Shown here: positions 26,729 to 35,331 of the stretch, in pieces
Layout: each line of letters starts with the position of its first letter
How positions within the stretch are numbered: the stretch's first letter is position 1
NCBI RefSeq assembly: GCF_036237315.1
Contig: NZ_CP108356.1
Span: forward strand, 5,585,501-5,649,500
Length of the DNA stretch: 64,000 nucleotides
Source: Streptomyces sp. NBC_01351
GTDB taxonomy: Bacteria; Actinomycetota; Actinomycetes; Streptomycetales; Streptomycetaceae
Direction: 5' to 3'
Translations under genes and position numbers: made by a program
Notes under the pieces: model-generated
The model's database searches: none
Told to the model about the DNA's origin: nothing
The model's input: only the letters and a program-made list of their open reading frames with translations

Positions 26729-27139
26729 ATGACCCAGCGCACCCTCGTCCTGCTCAAGCCCGACGCCGTCCGTCGTGGTCTGATCGGCGAGATCATCGGC
26801 CGCATCGAGCGGAAGGCCGGCTGGACCATCCCCGCCCTGGAGCTGCGCACGCTGGACCAGGAGACCCTTGAGGCGCACTACGGCGAGCACAAGGGCAAGC
26901 CGTTCTACGAGCCCCTGATGGGCTTCATGGCGAGCGGCCCGATCGTCGCCCTGGTGGTCGAAGGGGAACGCGCGATCGAGGGTGTCCGCCAGCTGGCCGG
27001 ACCCACCGACCCGATCGCCGCCGCGCCCGGCTCCATCCGGGGGGACTTCGGCACCATCGTCCGGGAGAACCTGATCCACGCCTCGGACTCCGAGGAGTCC
27101 GCCGAGCGGGAGCTGAAGCTCTTCTTCCCCGCTCTCTGA
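26729..27139 (+). CDS. ndk: Nucleoside diphosphate kinase
   Basis: A 136-residue enzyme that transfers the gamma phosphate between NTPs and NDPs via a phosphohistidine. The N terminus is MTQRTLVLLKPDAVRRGLIG. The active-site His117 lies in RENLIHASDSEESA. Length is standard for bacterial Ndk. The ATG at 26729 follows AAGGAG. It is downstream of folC-DUF4233 with a 76-bp gap and is terminated by the hairpin at 27186-27212. Confidence 0.97.
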   Translation: MTQRTLVLLKPDAVRRGLIGEIIGRIERKAGWTIPALELRTLDQETLEAHYGEHKGKPFYEPLMGFMASGPIVALVVEGERAIEGVRQLAGPTDPIAAAPGSIRGDFGTIVRENLIHASDSEESAERELKLFFPAL

Positions 27140-27185
27140 GCACTCTTTCCTGACGTGACATCAGCCAAATAGCGCTCATGACCTG

Positions 27186-27212
27186 GGGCGACCGAAGTAA
27201 TTTCGGTCGCCC
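27186..27212 (+). terminator. ndk terminator
   Basis: An 11-bp perfect stem (27186-27196 with 27202-27212), loop GTAAT, 46 bp after ndk. Confidence 0.75.
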
Positions 27213-27413
27213 TTCGGTATTTCGGAGCGGAAGCGGGAACGCCTGGGCAAGACCCGTCGTCACCACTTAGGGGGCGGGTTTCCGATCCGGCGGGATTGCC
27301 GGAGTCCCGTCGCGCGGTCCGAGTACTCACGGCACTACGATGGGGCCTCCACCCACACACCCACTCGCCGACCTGACAGCAGCCGCTATCAACTGGAAGG
27401 CCAGACGCTCCTC
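27213..27413 (+). promoter_or_regulatory. mreB upstream region
   Basis: About 200 bp with no gene. A TACGAT -10-like hexamer at 27336-27341 lies 73 bp before mreB, but no good -35 is present at 17-18 bp. It may be read by an alternative sigma factor or need an activator. Confidence 0.4.
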
Positions 27414-28454
27414 ATGGGGAACAAGGGGAACAACATGTCGTTCATCGGCCGTGACATGGCGATCGACCTCGGGACCGCCAACACGCTGGTGTACGTGAGG
27501 GGCCGGGGGATCGTCCTGAACGAGCCGTCCGTGGTCGCCATCAACACGAACACCGGTGGCATCCTGGCGGTCGGCTCCGAGGCGAAGAAGATGATCGGGC
27601 GCACGCCCGGGAACATCGTCGCCGTACGGCCCCTCAAGGACGGCGTCATCGCCGACTTCGAGATCACGGAGCGCATGCTCCGCTACTTCATCCTCAAGAT
27701 CCACAAGCGCCGCTACCTGGCCCGTCCGCGCGTCGTGGTCTGCGTGCCGTCCGGCATCACGGGAGTCGAGCGGCGCGCCGTCATCGAGGCGTCCACGCAG
27801 GCCGGCGCCCGCCAGGTGCACATCATCGAGGAGCCCATGGCCGCCGCCATCGGCGCGGGCCTGCCCGTCCACGAGGCCACCGGCAACATGGTCGTGGACA
27901 TCGGCGGCGGCACCACCGAGGTGGCCGTCATCTCCCTCGGCGGAATCGTCACGGCACAGTCCATCCGGGTGGCCGGCGACGAGCTCGACAACGCGATCAT
28001 CCAGCACATCAAGAAGGAGTACTCGCTCCTCCTCGGTGAGCGGACCGCCGAGCAGATCAAGATCACCATCGGGTCGGCGTACGACCTCGACAAGGACGAG
28101 CACACCGAGATCCGCGGCCGCGACCTGGTCTCCGGCCTGCCCAAGACCGTGGTCATCTCGGCCGCCGAGGTCCGCAAGGCCATCGAGGAGCCCGTCAACG
28201 CCATCGTCGACGCCGTCAAGACGACCCTCGACAAGTGCCCGCCGGAGCTCTCCGGCGACATCATGGACCGCGGCATCGTCCTGACCGGCGGCGGCGCCCT
28301 GCTGCGCGGCCTCGACGAGCGCCTGCGCCGCGAGACGGGCATGCCGATCCACATCGCCGAGGACCCGCTCGACTCCGTGGCGCTCGGCTCCGGCAAGTGC
28401 GTCGAGGAGTTCGAGGCGCTCCAGCAGGTCCTCGACGCCCAGCCCCGGCGCTGA
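27414..28454 (+). CDS. mreB: Rod-shape/spore-wall actin MreB
   Basis: A 346-residue actin-like ATPase. Motifs: [40 protein letters not shown] and [18 protein letters not shown]. The ATG at 27414 gives [15 protein letters not shown], the streptomycete MreB N terminus; ATG 27435 is a possible alternative. In Streptomyces, MreB is not needed for vegetative tip growth but organises spore-wall synthesis. It is first in the mreB-mreC-mreD-mrdA-rodA cluster. It is a paralogue of the minus-strand gene at 23605-24654. Confidence 0.97.
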   Translation: MGNKGNNMSFIGRDMAIDLGTANTLVYVRGRGIVLNEPSVVAINTNTGGILAVGSEAKKMIGRTPGNIVAVRPLKDGVIADFEITERMLRYFILKIHKRRYLARPRVVVCVPSGITGVERRAVIEASTQAGARQVHIIEEPMAAAIGAGLPVHEATGNMVVDIGGGTTEVAVISLGGIVTAQSIRVAGDELDNAIIQHIKKEYSLLLGERTAEQIKITIGSAYDLDKDEHTEIRGRDLVSGLPKTVVISAAEVRKAIEEPVNAIVDAVKTTLDKCPPELSGDIMDRGIVLTGGGALLRGLDERLRRETGMPIHIAEDPLDSVALGSGKCVEEFEALQQVLDAQPRR

Positions 28455-28600
28455 TCCGTCGCTGACACACACCCCTCCCTGCCGGAGGGGCCATGCGGAA
28501 CACACAAGGATCCGCCGTACGGGTGCTACCGGGCCCGTGCGGCGGATCGTTGATATACAGGCAAAAGAGAATTCCGACGAGGAAGGCACGGCCGCCGCAC

Positions 28601-29548
28601 GTGAGGGACACACGAGAAAGCCGGCTGCTCCTGGTGCTTCTGATCGCCATCGCGTTCGCATTGATCACGGTGGACATCAGGGCAGGCGAGGAGTCGCCGG
28701 TCGACGGTGCCCGACAGGCCGCCGCAGCGGTCTTCGGCCCCGTCGAGAAGGGCGTGGCGACGGCCGTCGACCCGGTCGCCAACGCCATAGGGGCGGTACG
28801 GGACTCCGGGAGCCGGCACAACCGCATCGCCACGCTGGAGCGCGAGAACGCGGCCCTGAAGGCCAGGCTCGGCAGCGCCGACCAGACCCGCAGCCGCATC
28901 CGCGAGCTCGACGAGATGCTCAAGCGGGCGGGCGCCGGACAGTACGGGATCAAGGGCGCCGAGGTCATCGCGATAGGAGCGGCCCAGGGCTTCTCCTGGA
29001 CCGTCACCATCGACGCCGGCAGCAAGGACGGCATCGAGCGCGACATGACCGTCCTCAACGGGGACGGCCTCGTCGGCCGCGTCACCACCGTCGGCCCCGA
29101 CACCGCCACCGTCGTCCTCGCCAACGACCCCGACTTCACCGTCGGCACCCGCCTGGAGAAGACCGGCGAACTCGGCTTCGCCACCGGCCAGGGCGACCGC
29201 GCCCTGTCCGTCCAGATGCTCAACGGCAAGGCCAAGGTCAATCCCGGCGACCGGCTCGTCACCTTCGGCTCGCGCGGTAACAAGCCCTTCGTGCCCGGCG
29301 TGCCGATCGGCGAGGTCGTCAAGGTCGACTCCTCCCGCGGCGACCTGACCCGCACCGTCTGGGTGCGTCCCTTCGTCGGCTTCTCGCGCCTCGACATCGT
29401 CGGCGTCGTCGTGATGCCGCCCCGCGAGGACCCGCGCGACGCCGTCCTGCCGCCCAAGCCCGAAGCCCCCAAGCCCACCCCGACCGTCACCGTCACGGTC
29501 ACCCCGTCGTCGTCCGCCACCGTGCCCGGCAAGCCGGAAGACGAGTAG
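28601..29548 (+). CDS. mreC: Cell-shape protein MreC
   Basis: A 315-residue bitopic membrane protein that links MreB to the periplasmic wall machinery. It has a short basic N terminus (MRDTRESR), one membrane helix (LLLVLLIAIAFALITVDI), a coiled coil around LERENAALKARLGSADQTRSR, and paired beta domains with GQGDRALSVQMLNGKAKVNP. It ends in a Pro/Thr/Val-rich tail (PKPTPTVTVTVTPSSSATVP). The GTG at 28601 is chosen because it gives the compact N terminus found in the genus; the in-frame ATG at 28493 would add 36 residues ahead of it. The GGAAGG upstream is 14 bases away, which is far. It precedes mreD by 13 bp. Confidence 0.94.
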   Translation: MRDTRESRLLLVLLIAIAFALITVDIRAGEESPVDGARQAAAAVFGPVEKGVATAVDPVANAIGAVRDSGSRHNRIATLERENAALKARLGSADQTRSRIRELDEMLKRAGAGQYGIKGAEVIAIGAAQGFSWTVTIDAGSKDGIERDMTVLNGDGLVGRVTTVGPDTATVVLANDPDFTVGTRLEKTGELGFATGQGDRALSVQMLNGKAKVNPGDRLVTFGSRGNKPFVPGVPIGEVVKVDSSRGDLTRTVWVRPFVGFSRLDIVGVVVMPPREDPRDAVLPPKPEAPKPTPTVTVTVTPSSSATVPGKPEDE

Positions 29549-29561
29549 GAGCAGCCCGCCC

Positions 29562-30269
29562 ATGCCCTTCAACCGGATCCTGCTCTCGGCCACGCTCGTC
29601 GTGGTCGCCCTCGTCGTCCAGGTCTCCGTCCTGGGCAGGCTCCAACTGCCCGGCGCCGTGCCCGACCTGGTGCTGCTCACCGTCGTTGCCCTCGCACTCG
29701 TGTACGGGCACGTCAGCGGCGCGCTCATCGGCTTCTCCGCCGGCCTCCTCGCCGACCTGGCCCCGCCCGCCGACCATGCCGCCGGGCGGTACGCGCTCGT
29801 CCTGTGCGTCATCGGCTACATGGTCGGTCTGGCCCGCCCCGACAGCGGGCGGTTCCGTTCCGCCTGGGGCCCCATGCTCACCGTCGTGGCCGCAGCGATC
29901 GGCTCCACCCTGCTCTACGCGGGTGTGGGCGCCCTGGTCGGCGACACCGCCGCCCGCCACGTGGGCCTGACCGGGCTCCTGTTCACGGCGACCCTCTACG
30001 ACCTGCTGCTCGCGCCCTTCACCGTGCCGTTCATCATGGCCCTGGCCCGGCGCGCCGAGAACGACCCGATGGCCGTCGAGGCCGGCGGCGGCCCCGCCAA
30101 CAAGGCCGCCGACGTCTCCGCAGGCTGGCTGGCCGGCGGCACCGGCCTGCGCATCGGCAGCCAGCGCGGCGGCCTGCGCCTGAAGACAGCACGCTCCCGC
30201 GCCAACAAGGCCGGCCGCATAAAGGGCGTCAAGGCCGTCAAGGGTGTGAAGAGCATCAAAAAGCTGTAG
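29562..30269 (+). CDS. mreD: Cell-shape membrane protein MreD
   Basis: A 235-residue membrane protein with five to six hydrophobic segments in the first 165 residues (LLSATLVVVALVVQVSVLG, PDLVLLTVVALALVYG, ALIGFSAGLLADLAPP and so on). A basic C-terminal tail repeats the GVKAVKGVKSIKKL pattern. The core is typical of MreD; the Lys/Arg-rich tail of about 70 residues is longer than in enterobacterial MreD and is probably cytoplasmic. It starts at ATG 29562 and is tightly spaced between mreC (13 bp) and mrdA (12 bp). Confidence 0.93.
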   Translation: MPFNRILLSATLVVVALVVQVSVLGRLQLPGAVPDLVLLTVVALALVYGHVSGALIGFSAGLLADLAPPADHAAGRYALVLCVIGYMVGLARPDSGRFRSAWGPMLTVVAAAIGSTLLYAGVGALVGDTAARHVGLTGLLFTATLYDLLLAPFTVPFIMALARRAENDPMAVEAGGGPANKAADVSAGWLAGGTGLRIGSQRGGLRLKTARSRANKAGRIKGVKAVKGVKSIKKL

Positions 30270-30281
30270 GGAGGAGCAGGC

Positions 30282-32462
30282 GTGACCAACGTTCCGGAGA
30301 CCGGCCGCACCTCCCGGGTGCAGATCAGGCTCATCATCATCCAGGTCCTCGTCCTTTCGATGTTCGTGACCCTCGGCGGCCGGCTCTGGTACCTCCAGAT
30401 CCGCAACGGCGCGGAGTACTACCACGAGGCGAAGAGCAACCACGTCCAGCGGGTCGTCCAGCCGGCCGTGCGCGGGGCGGTCCTCGACGCCCGCGGGGTG
30501 CCGCTCGCCGACAACGAGACCCGTCTGGTCGTCTCCGCCAGCCGCACGGCGCTGATGAAGATGAAGGACAAGGGCAAGGGCGTCATGACCCGCCTCGCCG
30601 GCGTCCTCGACATGACCCCCAAGGAGGTCATGGAGAAGGTCCGCCTCTGCGACTCCGAAACCCCCGCGCCCTGCTGGAACGGCTCCCCGTACCAGCCGAT
30701 CCCGATCACCCTCGAAGCCACCACGCAGCAGGCGCTGCAGCTGCGCGAACGCCCGGAGGAGTTCCCCGGCATCACGGCGGAGCCCACCGCCGTCCGCCGC
30801 TACCCGGCGCCCGGCGGGGCCCGCGCCGCACAGGTGCTCGGCTACCTCTCGCCGGTCACCGACGACGAGATCCAGAAGGCCAAGGACACCGACTCGCCGC
30901 ACCTGCGCTCCGACCAGGTCGGCCGCTCCGGGATCGAGCGCACGTACGACAAGCAGCTGCGCGGCAAGGCGCAGGTCACCTCGTACGAGGTCGACAACCT
31001 CGGCCGGGTCATGCACCAGACCCAGTCCGACCCGGGAGTGGCCGGATCCACCCTCGTCACGAGCATCGACGCCCGGGTCCAGTCCGTCGCCGAATTCGAG
31101 CTCCAGCAGGCGATGAAGACCGTCCGCAACGAGACCGACAAGATCACCGGCCGCAAGTACGAGGCCGACTCGGGCGCCGTCGTCGTCATGGAGACCAAGA
31201 CCGGACGCGTCGTCGCGATGGCCTCCCAGCCCGACTACGACCCCAACGCCTGGGTCGGCGGCATCTCCGCCAGGGACTACGCCAACCTCACCAGCGAGAA
31301 GTCCAACTACCCGCTGCTCAACCGGGCCATCCAGGGCCAGGCCCCCGCGGGCTCCATCTTCAAGGTGGTCTCGGCGAGCGCGGCCGTCCGGGCCGGCTAC
31401 CCCTTCGACAGCAAGTACAACTGCAGCGCTTCCTACAGCATGGGCAACCGGAGCTTCGCGAACTTCGAGTCCAAGGGGCACGGCCCCATCACCCTCGGCG
31501 AGGCCCTCAAGTTCTCCTGCAACACCGTCTTCTACGCCCTCGGGCACAAGGAGTGGCAGCGCGACGGGGGCCTCAAGCCCGGCAAGAACACCCACGACTG
31601 GTTCTACCGGACCGCCCGCGAGTTCGGCCTCGGCTCCGAGACCGGGATCGACCTGCCGAACGAGGTCACCGGCCGGATCCCCGACCGCGGGTGGAAGAAG
31701 AGCTTCTGGGCGGCCAACAAGGACTCCTGGTGCAAGCAGGGCAAGAAGGGTGGCACCTACGTCGAGCAGATCGCCTACGAGAGCTGCCTCGAAGGCAATC
31801 AGCTGAAGGCCTTCGACAGCATCAACTTCGCGATCGGCCAGGGCGACGTCCTCGTCACCCCCATCCAGATGGCCACCGCCTACTCCGCCATCAGCAACGG
31901 CGGCACCCTCTTCAACCCCACGGTCGGCAAGGCCGTGATCAGCCCCGACGGGAAGCGCGTCGAGATGATCAAGCCCAGCTCCCACGGACGGCTACCGATC
32001 GACGCCCAGACCGTCAAGGACCTCGACAAGGGCCTGCGCATGGTCGTCGAGCCCGGCGGCACCGCCGCCTGGCGGTTCGGCGGCTGGCCGCTGGACAAGA
32101 TCCCGATGAGGGCGAAGACCGGCACCGCCCAGGTCTACGGCAAGCAGACCACCTCGTGGCTGGCGACCTACACCGACGACTTCACGATCGTCATGACGAT
32201 CTCCCAGGGCGGCACCGGCTCAGGCGCCTCCGGCCCGGCCGTGCGCAACATCTACAACGCGATCTACGGCCTCGACATGGCCGGCAAGCAGGACGTGAAC
32301 AAGGCCCTGCTGCTGGGGCCCGAGGCGAAACTGCCCAGGATCCGCCCGGACGGCTCCATCGACTCCCCGGAGATCCGGCCGTACGTGCCCCCGTCCCCGG
32401 AGGAGTCGGCGCCGCCCGCGCTCGCCGGCCCGCCCGCCCAGCGCCCCGTATGGCACGACTGA
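30282..32462 (+). CDS. mrdA: Penicillin-binding protein 2 (transpeptidase)
   Basis: A 726-residue class B PBP that cross-links peptidoglycan in partnership with RodA. It has one N-terminal membrane helix (LIIIQVLVLSMFVTLGG). The PBP dimerisation domain includes RGAVLDARGVPLADNET. In the transpeptidase domain Ser358-Ile-Phe-Lys361 is the active-site tetrad (AGSIFK), SCN is at 412-414 and KTG at 612-614. The C-terminal tail is Pro-rich. It starts at GTG 30282 after a GGGAGGAG site. In Streptomyces this cluster acts in spore-wall assembly. RodA follows 14 bp downstream. Confidence 0.96.
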   Translation: MTNVPETGRTSRVQIRLIIIQVLVLSMFVTLGGRLWYLQIRNGAEYYHEAKSNHVQRVVQPAVRGAVLDARGVPLADNETRLVVSASRTALMKMKDKGKGVMTRLAGVLDMTPKEVMEKVRLCDSETPAPCWNGSPYQPIPITLEATTQQALQLRERPEEFPGITAEPTAVRRYPAPGGARAAQVLGYLSPVTDDEIQKAKDTDSPHLRSDQVGRSGIERTYDKQLRGKAQVTSYEVDNLGRVMHQTQSDPGVAGSTLVTSIDARVQSVAEFELQQAMKTVRNETDKITGRKYEADSGAVVVMETKTGRVVAMASQPDYDPNAWVGGISARDYANLTSEKSNYPLLNRAIQGQAPAGSIFKVVSASAAVRAGYPFDSKYNCSASYSMGNRSFANFESKGHGPITLGEALKFSCNTVFYALGHKEWQRDGGLKPGKNTHDWFYRTAREFGLGSETGIDLPNEVTGRIPDRGWKKSFWAANKDSWCKQGKKGGTYVEQIAYESCLEGNQLKAFDSINFAIGQGDVLVTPIQMATAYSAISNGGTLFNPTVGKAVISPDGKRVEMIKPSSHGRLPIDAQTVKDLDKGLRMVVEPGGTAAWRFGGWPLDKIPMRAKTGTAQVYGKQTTSWLATYTDDFTIVMTISQGGTGSGASGPAVRNIYNAIYGLDMAGKQDVNKALLLGPEAKLPRIRPDGSIDSPEIRPYVPPSPEESAPPALAGPPAQRPVWHD

Positions 32463-32476
32463 GGACCGAAACAGAC

Positions 32477-33676
32477 ATGCAGACCGCCAACAAGTTCTCC
32501 GTCTCCCGGTACGCGCCCGAGCGCGGGGCGATGGCCAAGCTCACCGCCCGCGACTCGGTGGTGCGCCGGCTCGACTGGCCGATACTCCTGTCCTCCCTCG
32601 CGCTGTCCTTCATCGGCGCGCTGCTGGTGTGGTCGGCGACCCGCAACAGGACCTCGCTGAACCAGGGGGACCCGTACTACTTCCTGGCCCGGCACGCCCT
32701 CAACACCGGCATCGGCCTCGTCCTGATGATCGGCACCATCTGGCTCGGCCACCGCACCCTGCGCGGCGCGGTGCCGGTCCTCTACGGGCTCTCGCTCGTG
32801 CTGATCCTCGCCGTGCTCACCCCGCTCGGCGCCACCATCAACGGCGCCCACGCGTGGATCGTGATCGGCGGCGGCTTCTCCCTCCAGCCCTCCGAGTTCG
32901 TGAAGATCACGATCATCCTGGTGATGGCGATGCTGCTGGCCGCCCGGGTGGACGCGGGCGACCTCGCCCACCCCGACCACCGCACGGTCGTCAAGGCGCT
33001 CTGCCTGGCCGCCGCCCCGATGGGCATCGTCATGCTGATGCCCGACCTCGGCTCCGTCATGGTCATGGTCGTCATCGTGCTCGGCGTGCTCCTGGCCTCC
33101 GGTGCCTCCAACCGCTGGGTGCTCGGTCTGATCGGCTCCGGTGCGGCCGGAGCCATCCTGATCTGGCAGCTCGGAGTCCTCGACGAGTACCAGATCAACC
33201 GCTTCGCCGCGTTCGCCAACCCCGAGCTCGACCCGGCGGGCGTCGGCTACAACACCAACCAGGCGCGCATCGCGATCGGCTCCGGCGGGCTGACCGGCTC
33301 GGGGCTCTTCAAGGGCTCGCAGACCACCGGCCAGTTCGTCCCCGAACAGCAGACCGACTTCGTGTTCACCGTCGCGGGGGAGGAGCTGGGCTTCGTCGGG
33401 GCCGGGCTGATCCTCGTGCTCCTGGGCGTCGTCCTCTGGCGGGCCTGCATGATCGCCCGCGAGACCACCGAGCTGTACGGGACGATCGTGTGCGCCGGGA
33501 TCATCGCCTGGTTCGCGTTCCAGTCCTTCGAGAACATCGGGATGACCCTCGGGATCATGCCGGTGGCCGGCCTCCCGCTGCCGTTCGTCTCGTACGGAGG
33601 CTCGTCGATGTTCGCGGTGTGGGTGGCCATCGGACTACTGCAGTCGATCAAGGTGCAGCGGCCATTGTCGGCCTGA
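32477..33676 (+). CDS. rodA: RodA/FtsW-family SEDS peptidoglycan polymerase
   Basis: A 399-residue SEDS glycosyltransferase with about ten membrane helices that polymerises lipid II. Visible signatures include GGGFSLQPSEFVKI, the long loop EQQTDFVFTVAGEELGFVGA with its conserved acidic residues, and LPLPFVSYGGSSMFAVWVAIG near the C terminus. The ATG at 32477 has GAGGA about twelve bases upstream. The alternative in-frame ATG at 32450 overlaps the mrdA end but has no ribosome-binding site. It is the last gene of the mre cluster. Confidence 0.95.
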   Translation: MQTANKFSVSRYAPERGAMAKLTARDSVVRRLDWPILLSSLALSFIGALLVWSATRNRTSLNQGDPYYFLARHALNTGIGLVLMIGTIWLGHRTLRGAVPVLYGLSLVLILAVLTPLGATINGAHAWIVIGGGFSLQPSEFVKITIILVMAMLLAARVDAGDLAHPDHRTVVKALCLAAAPMGIVMLMPDLGSVMVMVVIVLGVLLASGASNRWVLGLIGSGAAGAILIWQLGVLDEYQINRFAAFANPELDPAGVGYNTNQARIAIGSGGLTGSGLFKGSQTTGQFVPEQQTDFVFTVAGEELGFVGAGLILVLLGVVLWRACMIARETTELYGTIVCAGIIAWFAFQSFENIGMTLGIMPVAGLPLPFVSYGGSSMFAVWVAIGLLQSIKVQRPLSA

Positions 33677-33735
33677 TTCGGCTTGTTGTTCCGTTCACCC
33701 TGCCGACGTGATCCGTTAAGGACTAAGTTCGGTTT

Positions 33736-35256
33736 ATGGCGGACACGAAGCGCGAAATCGAGCGGAAATTCGAGTTCTCTACAGTGAAGAGCGCCCGGCG
33801 CGGGGTGCCGGACCTGACGGGCACGGCCGCGATCACGGCCGTCTCCGACCAGGGCACCGTCGACCTCGACGCCGTCTACTACGACACCCCCGACCAACGG
33901 CTCGCCGCCGACGGTCTCACCCTGCGCCGCCGGACCGGCGGCGCCGACGCGGGCTGGCACCTCAAACTGCCCGTCTCCCCGGGCGTGCGCGACGAGATCG
34001 CCGCCCCGCTCGGCGACACCGTCCCGCGCCCACTGGCCGCCCTGCTGCGCTCCCGGGTGCGCGACTCCGCCCTGCAGCCGCAGATGAGGCTCCTCTCCTC
34101 GCGCCGGGTCAGCCACCTCCTCGACGCCGACGGGGCCCTGCTCGCCGAACTCAGCACCGACCAGGTGCGCGCCGAGCGGGGCGACACCGTCGCGGCCTGG
34201 ACCGAGGTCGAGGTGGAGCTCGCCGACGGCGTCGACCCCGCACTGCTCGACGCCGTCGAGAAGACCTTCCGCAAGGCCGGCCTCCGGGTCTCCGACGCCC
34301 CCTCGAAGCTCGCCCGCGCCCTCGCCGAGACCGACTCCGCGCCGCCCGCCCGGGCCGCGGCCGACCCGGGCGACGGTACGGCCGGCGCGCACGTGCTCGC
34401 GTACCTGCGCGAACAGCGCGACGCCCTGATCGCCCAGGACCCGGCCGTCCGCAGGGGCCTGCCGGACTCCGTCCACCAGATGCGGGTCGCCTCCCGCCGG
34501 CTGCGCAGCGCCTTCAAGACCCACCGCAAGCTGCTCGACCGCTCCGCCACCGACCCCGTCGGCGAGGAGCTGCGCTGGCTGGCCGCCGAACTCGGCGTCG
34601 ACCGCGACCAGGAAGTGCTGCTGGAGCGGATCCGCACCCGCCTCGACGAACTCCCGCGCACCCTCCAGCTCGGCCCCGTCCGTGCCCGGCTGCGCATCTG
34701 GAACACCGCCCGCAGCTCCGGATCGAGGCGCCGCGCCCTGGCCGCCCTCGACAGCCCGCGCTACCTGGCCCTGCTCGACACCCTGGACGCCCTGCTCGCC
34801 GAGCCGCCCCTGCTGAAGCACGCCGCCACCCCCGCCCGGGAGGCACTGCCCAAGGCGGTGCTCGGCGACTACGAACGCCTGGCCGCCCGGGTCGGCTCCG
34901 CCCTCGCCCTGGAGGCCGGACACGAACGGGACCTGGCCCTGCACGAGGCCCGCAAGGCCGCCAAGCGCGCCCGCTACGCGGCGGAGGCGGCCGTGCCCGC
35001 ACTCGGCAAACCGGCCAAGCGCCTGGCCAAGGCGATGAAGGCGGTCCAGACCCTGCTCGGCGACCACCAGGACAGCGTGGTGGCCCGCGAAGCCCTGCGC
35101 GGGCTCGGCGCCCAGGCGGCGGGCGCCAGCGAGTCGGCCTTCACCTGGGGAGTGCTGTACGCCCGCGAGGAGGCCATTGCCGAGCGCCGCGAACGGGAGC
35201 TTCCGGACATCTGGCACGAGGTCTCGGACCCGGAGCTGCGGACCGCACTGGGATGA
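33736..35256 (+). CDS. CYTH and CHAD domain protein
   Basis: A 506-residue two-domain protein. The N-terminal CYTH domain (about 1-200) begins with the ExExK triphosphate-binding motif at Glu7, Glu9, Lys11 (EIERKFE) and has further strand motifs VYYDTPDQRLAADGLTLRRR. The C-terminal CHAD domain (about 215-500) is helical and rich in conserved His/Arg/Lys (VHQMRVASRRLRSAFK, HEARKAAKRARYAAEA), which bind polyphosphate. CYTH enzymes hydrolyse inorganic triphosphate or related compounds; CHAD proteins are recruited to polyphosphate granules. It starts at ATG 33736, 59 bp after rodA. Enzyme activity is inferred from the family. Confidence 0.93.
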   Translation: MADTKREIERKFEFSTVKSARRGVPDLTGTAAITAVSDQGTVDLDAVYYDTPDQRLAADGLTLRRRTGGADAGWHLKLPVSPGVRDEIAAPLGDTVPRPLAALLRSRVRDSALQPQMRLLSSRRVSHLLDADGALLAELSTDQVRAERGDTVAAWTEVEVELADGVDPALLDAVEKTFRKAGLRVSDAPSKLARALAETDSAPPARAAADPGDGTAGAHVLAYLREQRDALIAQDPAVRRGLPDSVHQMRVASRRLRSAFKTHRKLLDRSATDPVGEELRWLAAELGVDRDQEVLLERIRTRLDELPRTLQLGPVRARLRIWNTARSSGSRRRALAALDSPRYLALLDTLDALLAEPPLLKHAATPAREALPKAVLGDYERLAARVGSALALEAGHERDLALHEARKAAKRARYAAEAAVPALGKPAKRLAKAMKAVQTLLGDHQDSVVAREALRGLGAQAAGASESAFTWGVLYAREEAIAERRERELPDIWHEVSDPELRTALG

Positions 35257-35331
35257 TCATGTGGGTGGGGGCGGCCGAGCCTCGGGGTACGCTTGAGAGC
35301 TGCCCCCTGCCCGCTTCACGAAAGTCGCGTG

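Noticed and set aside
29804..32476. Upstream extension of the RodA frame across mreD and mrdA
   Set aside because: It is simply the rodA frame continued through other genes; the translation there is Arg/Pro-rich and unlike any protein.
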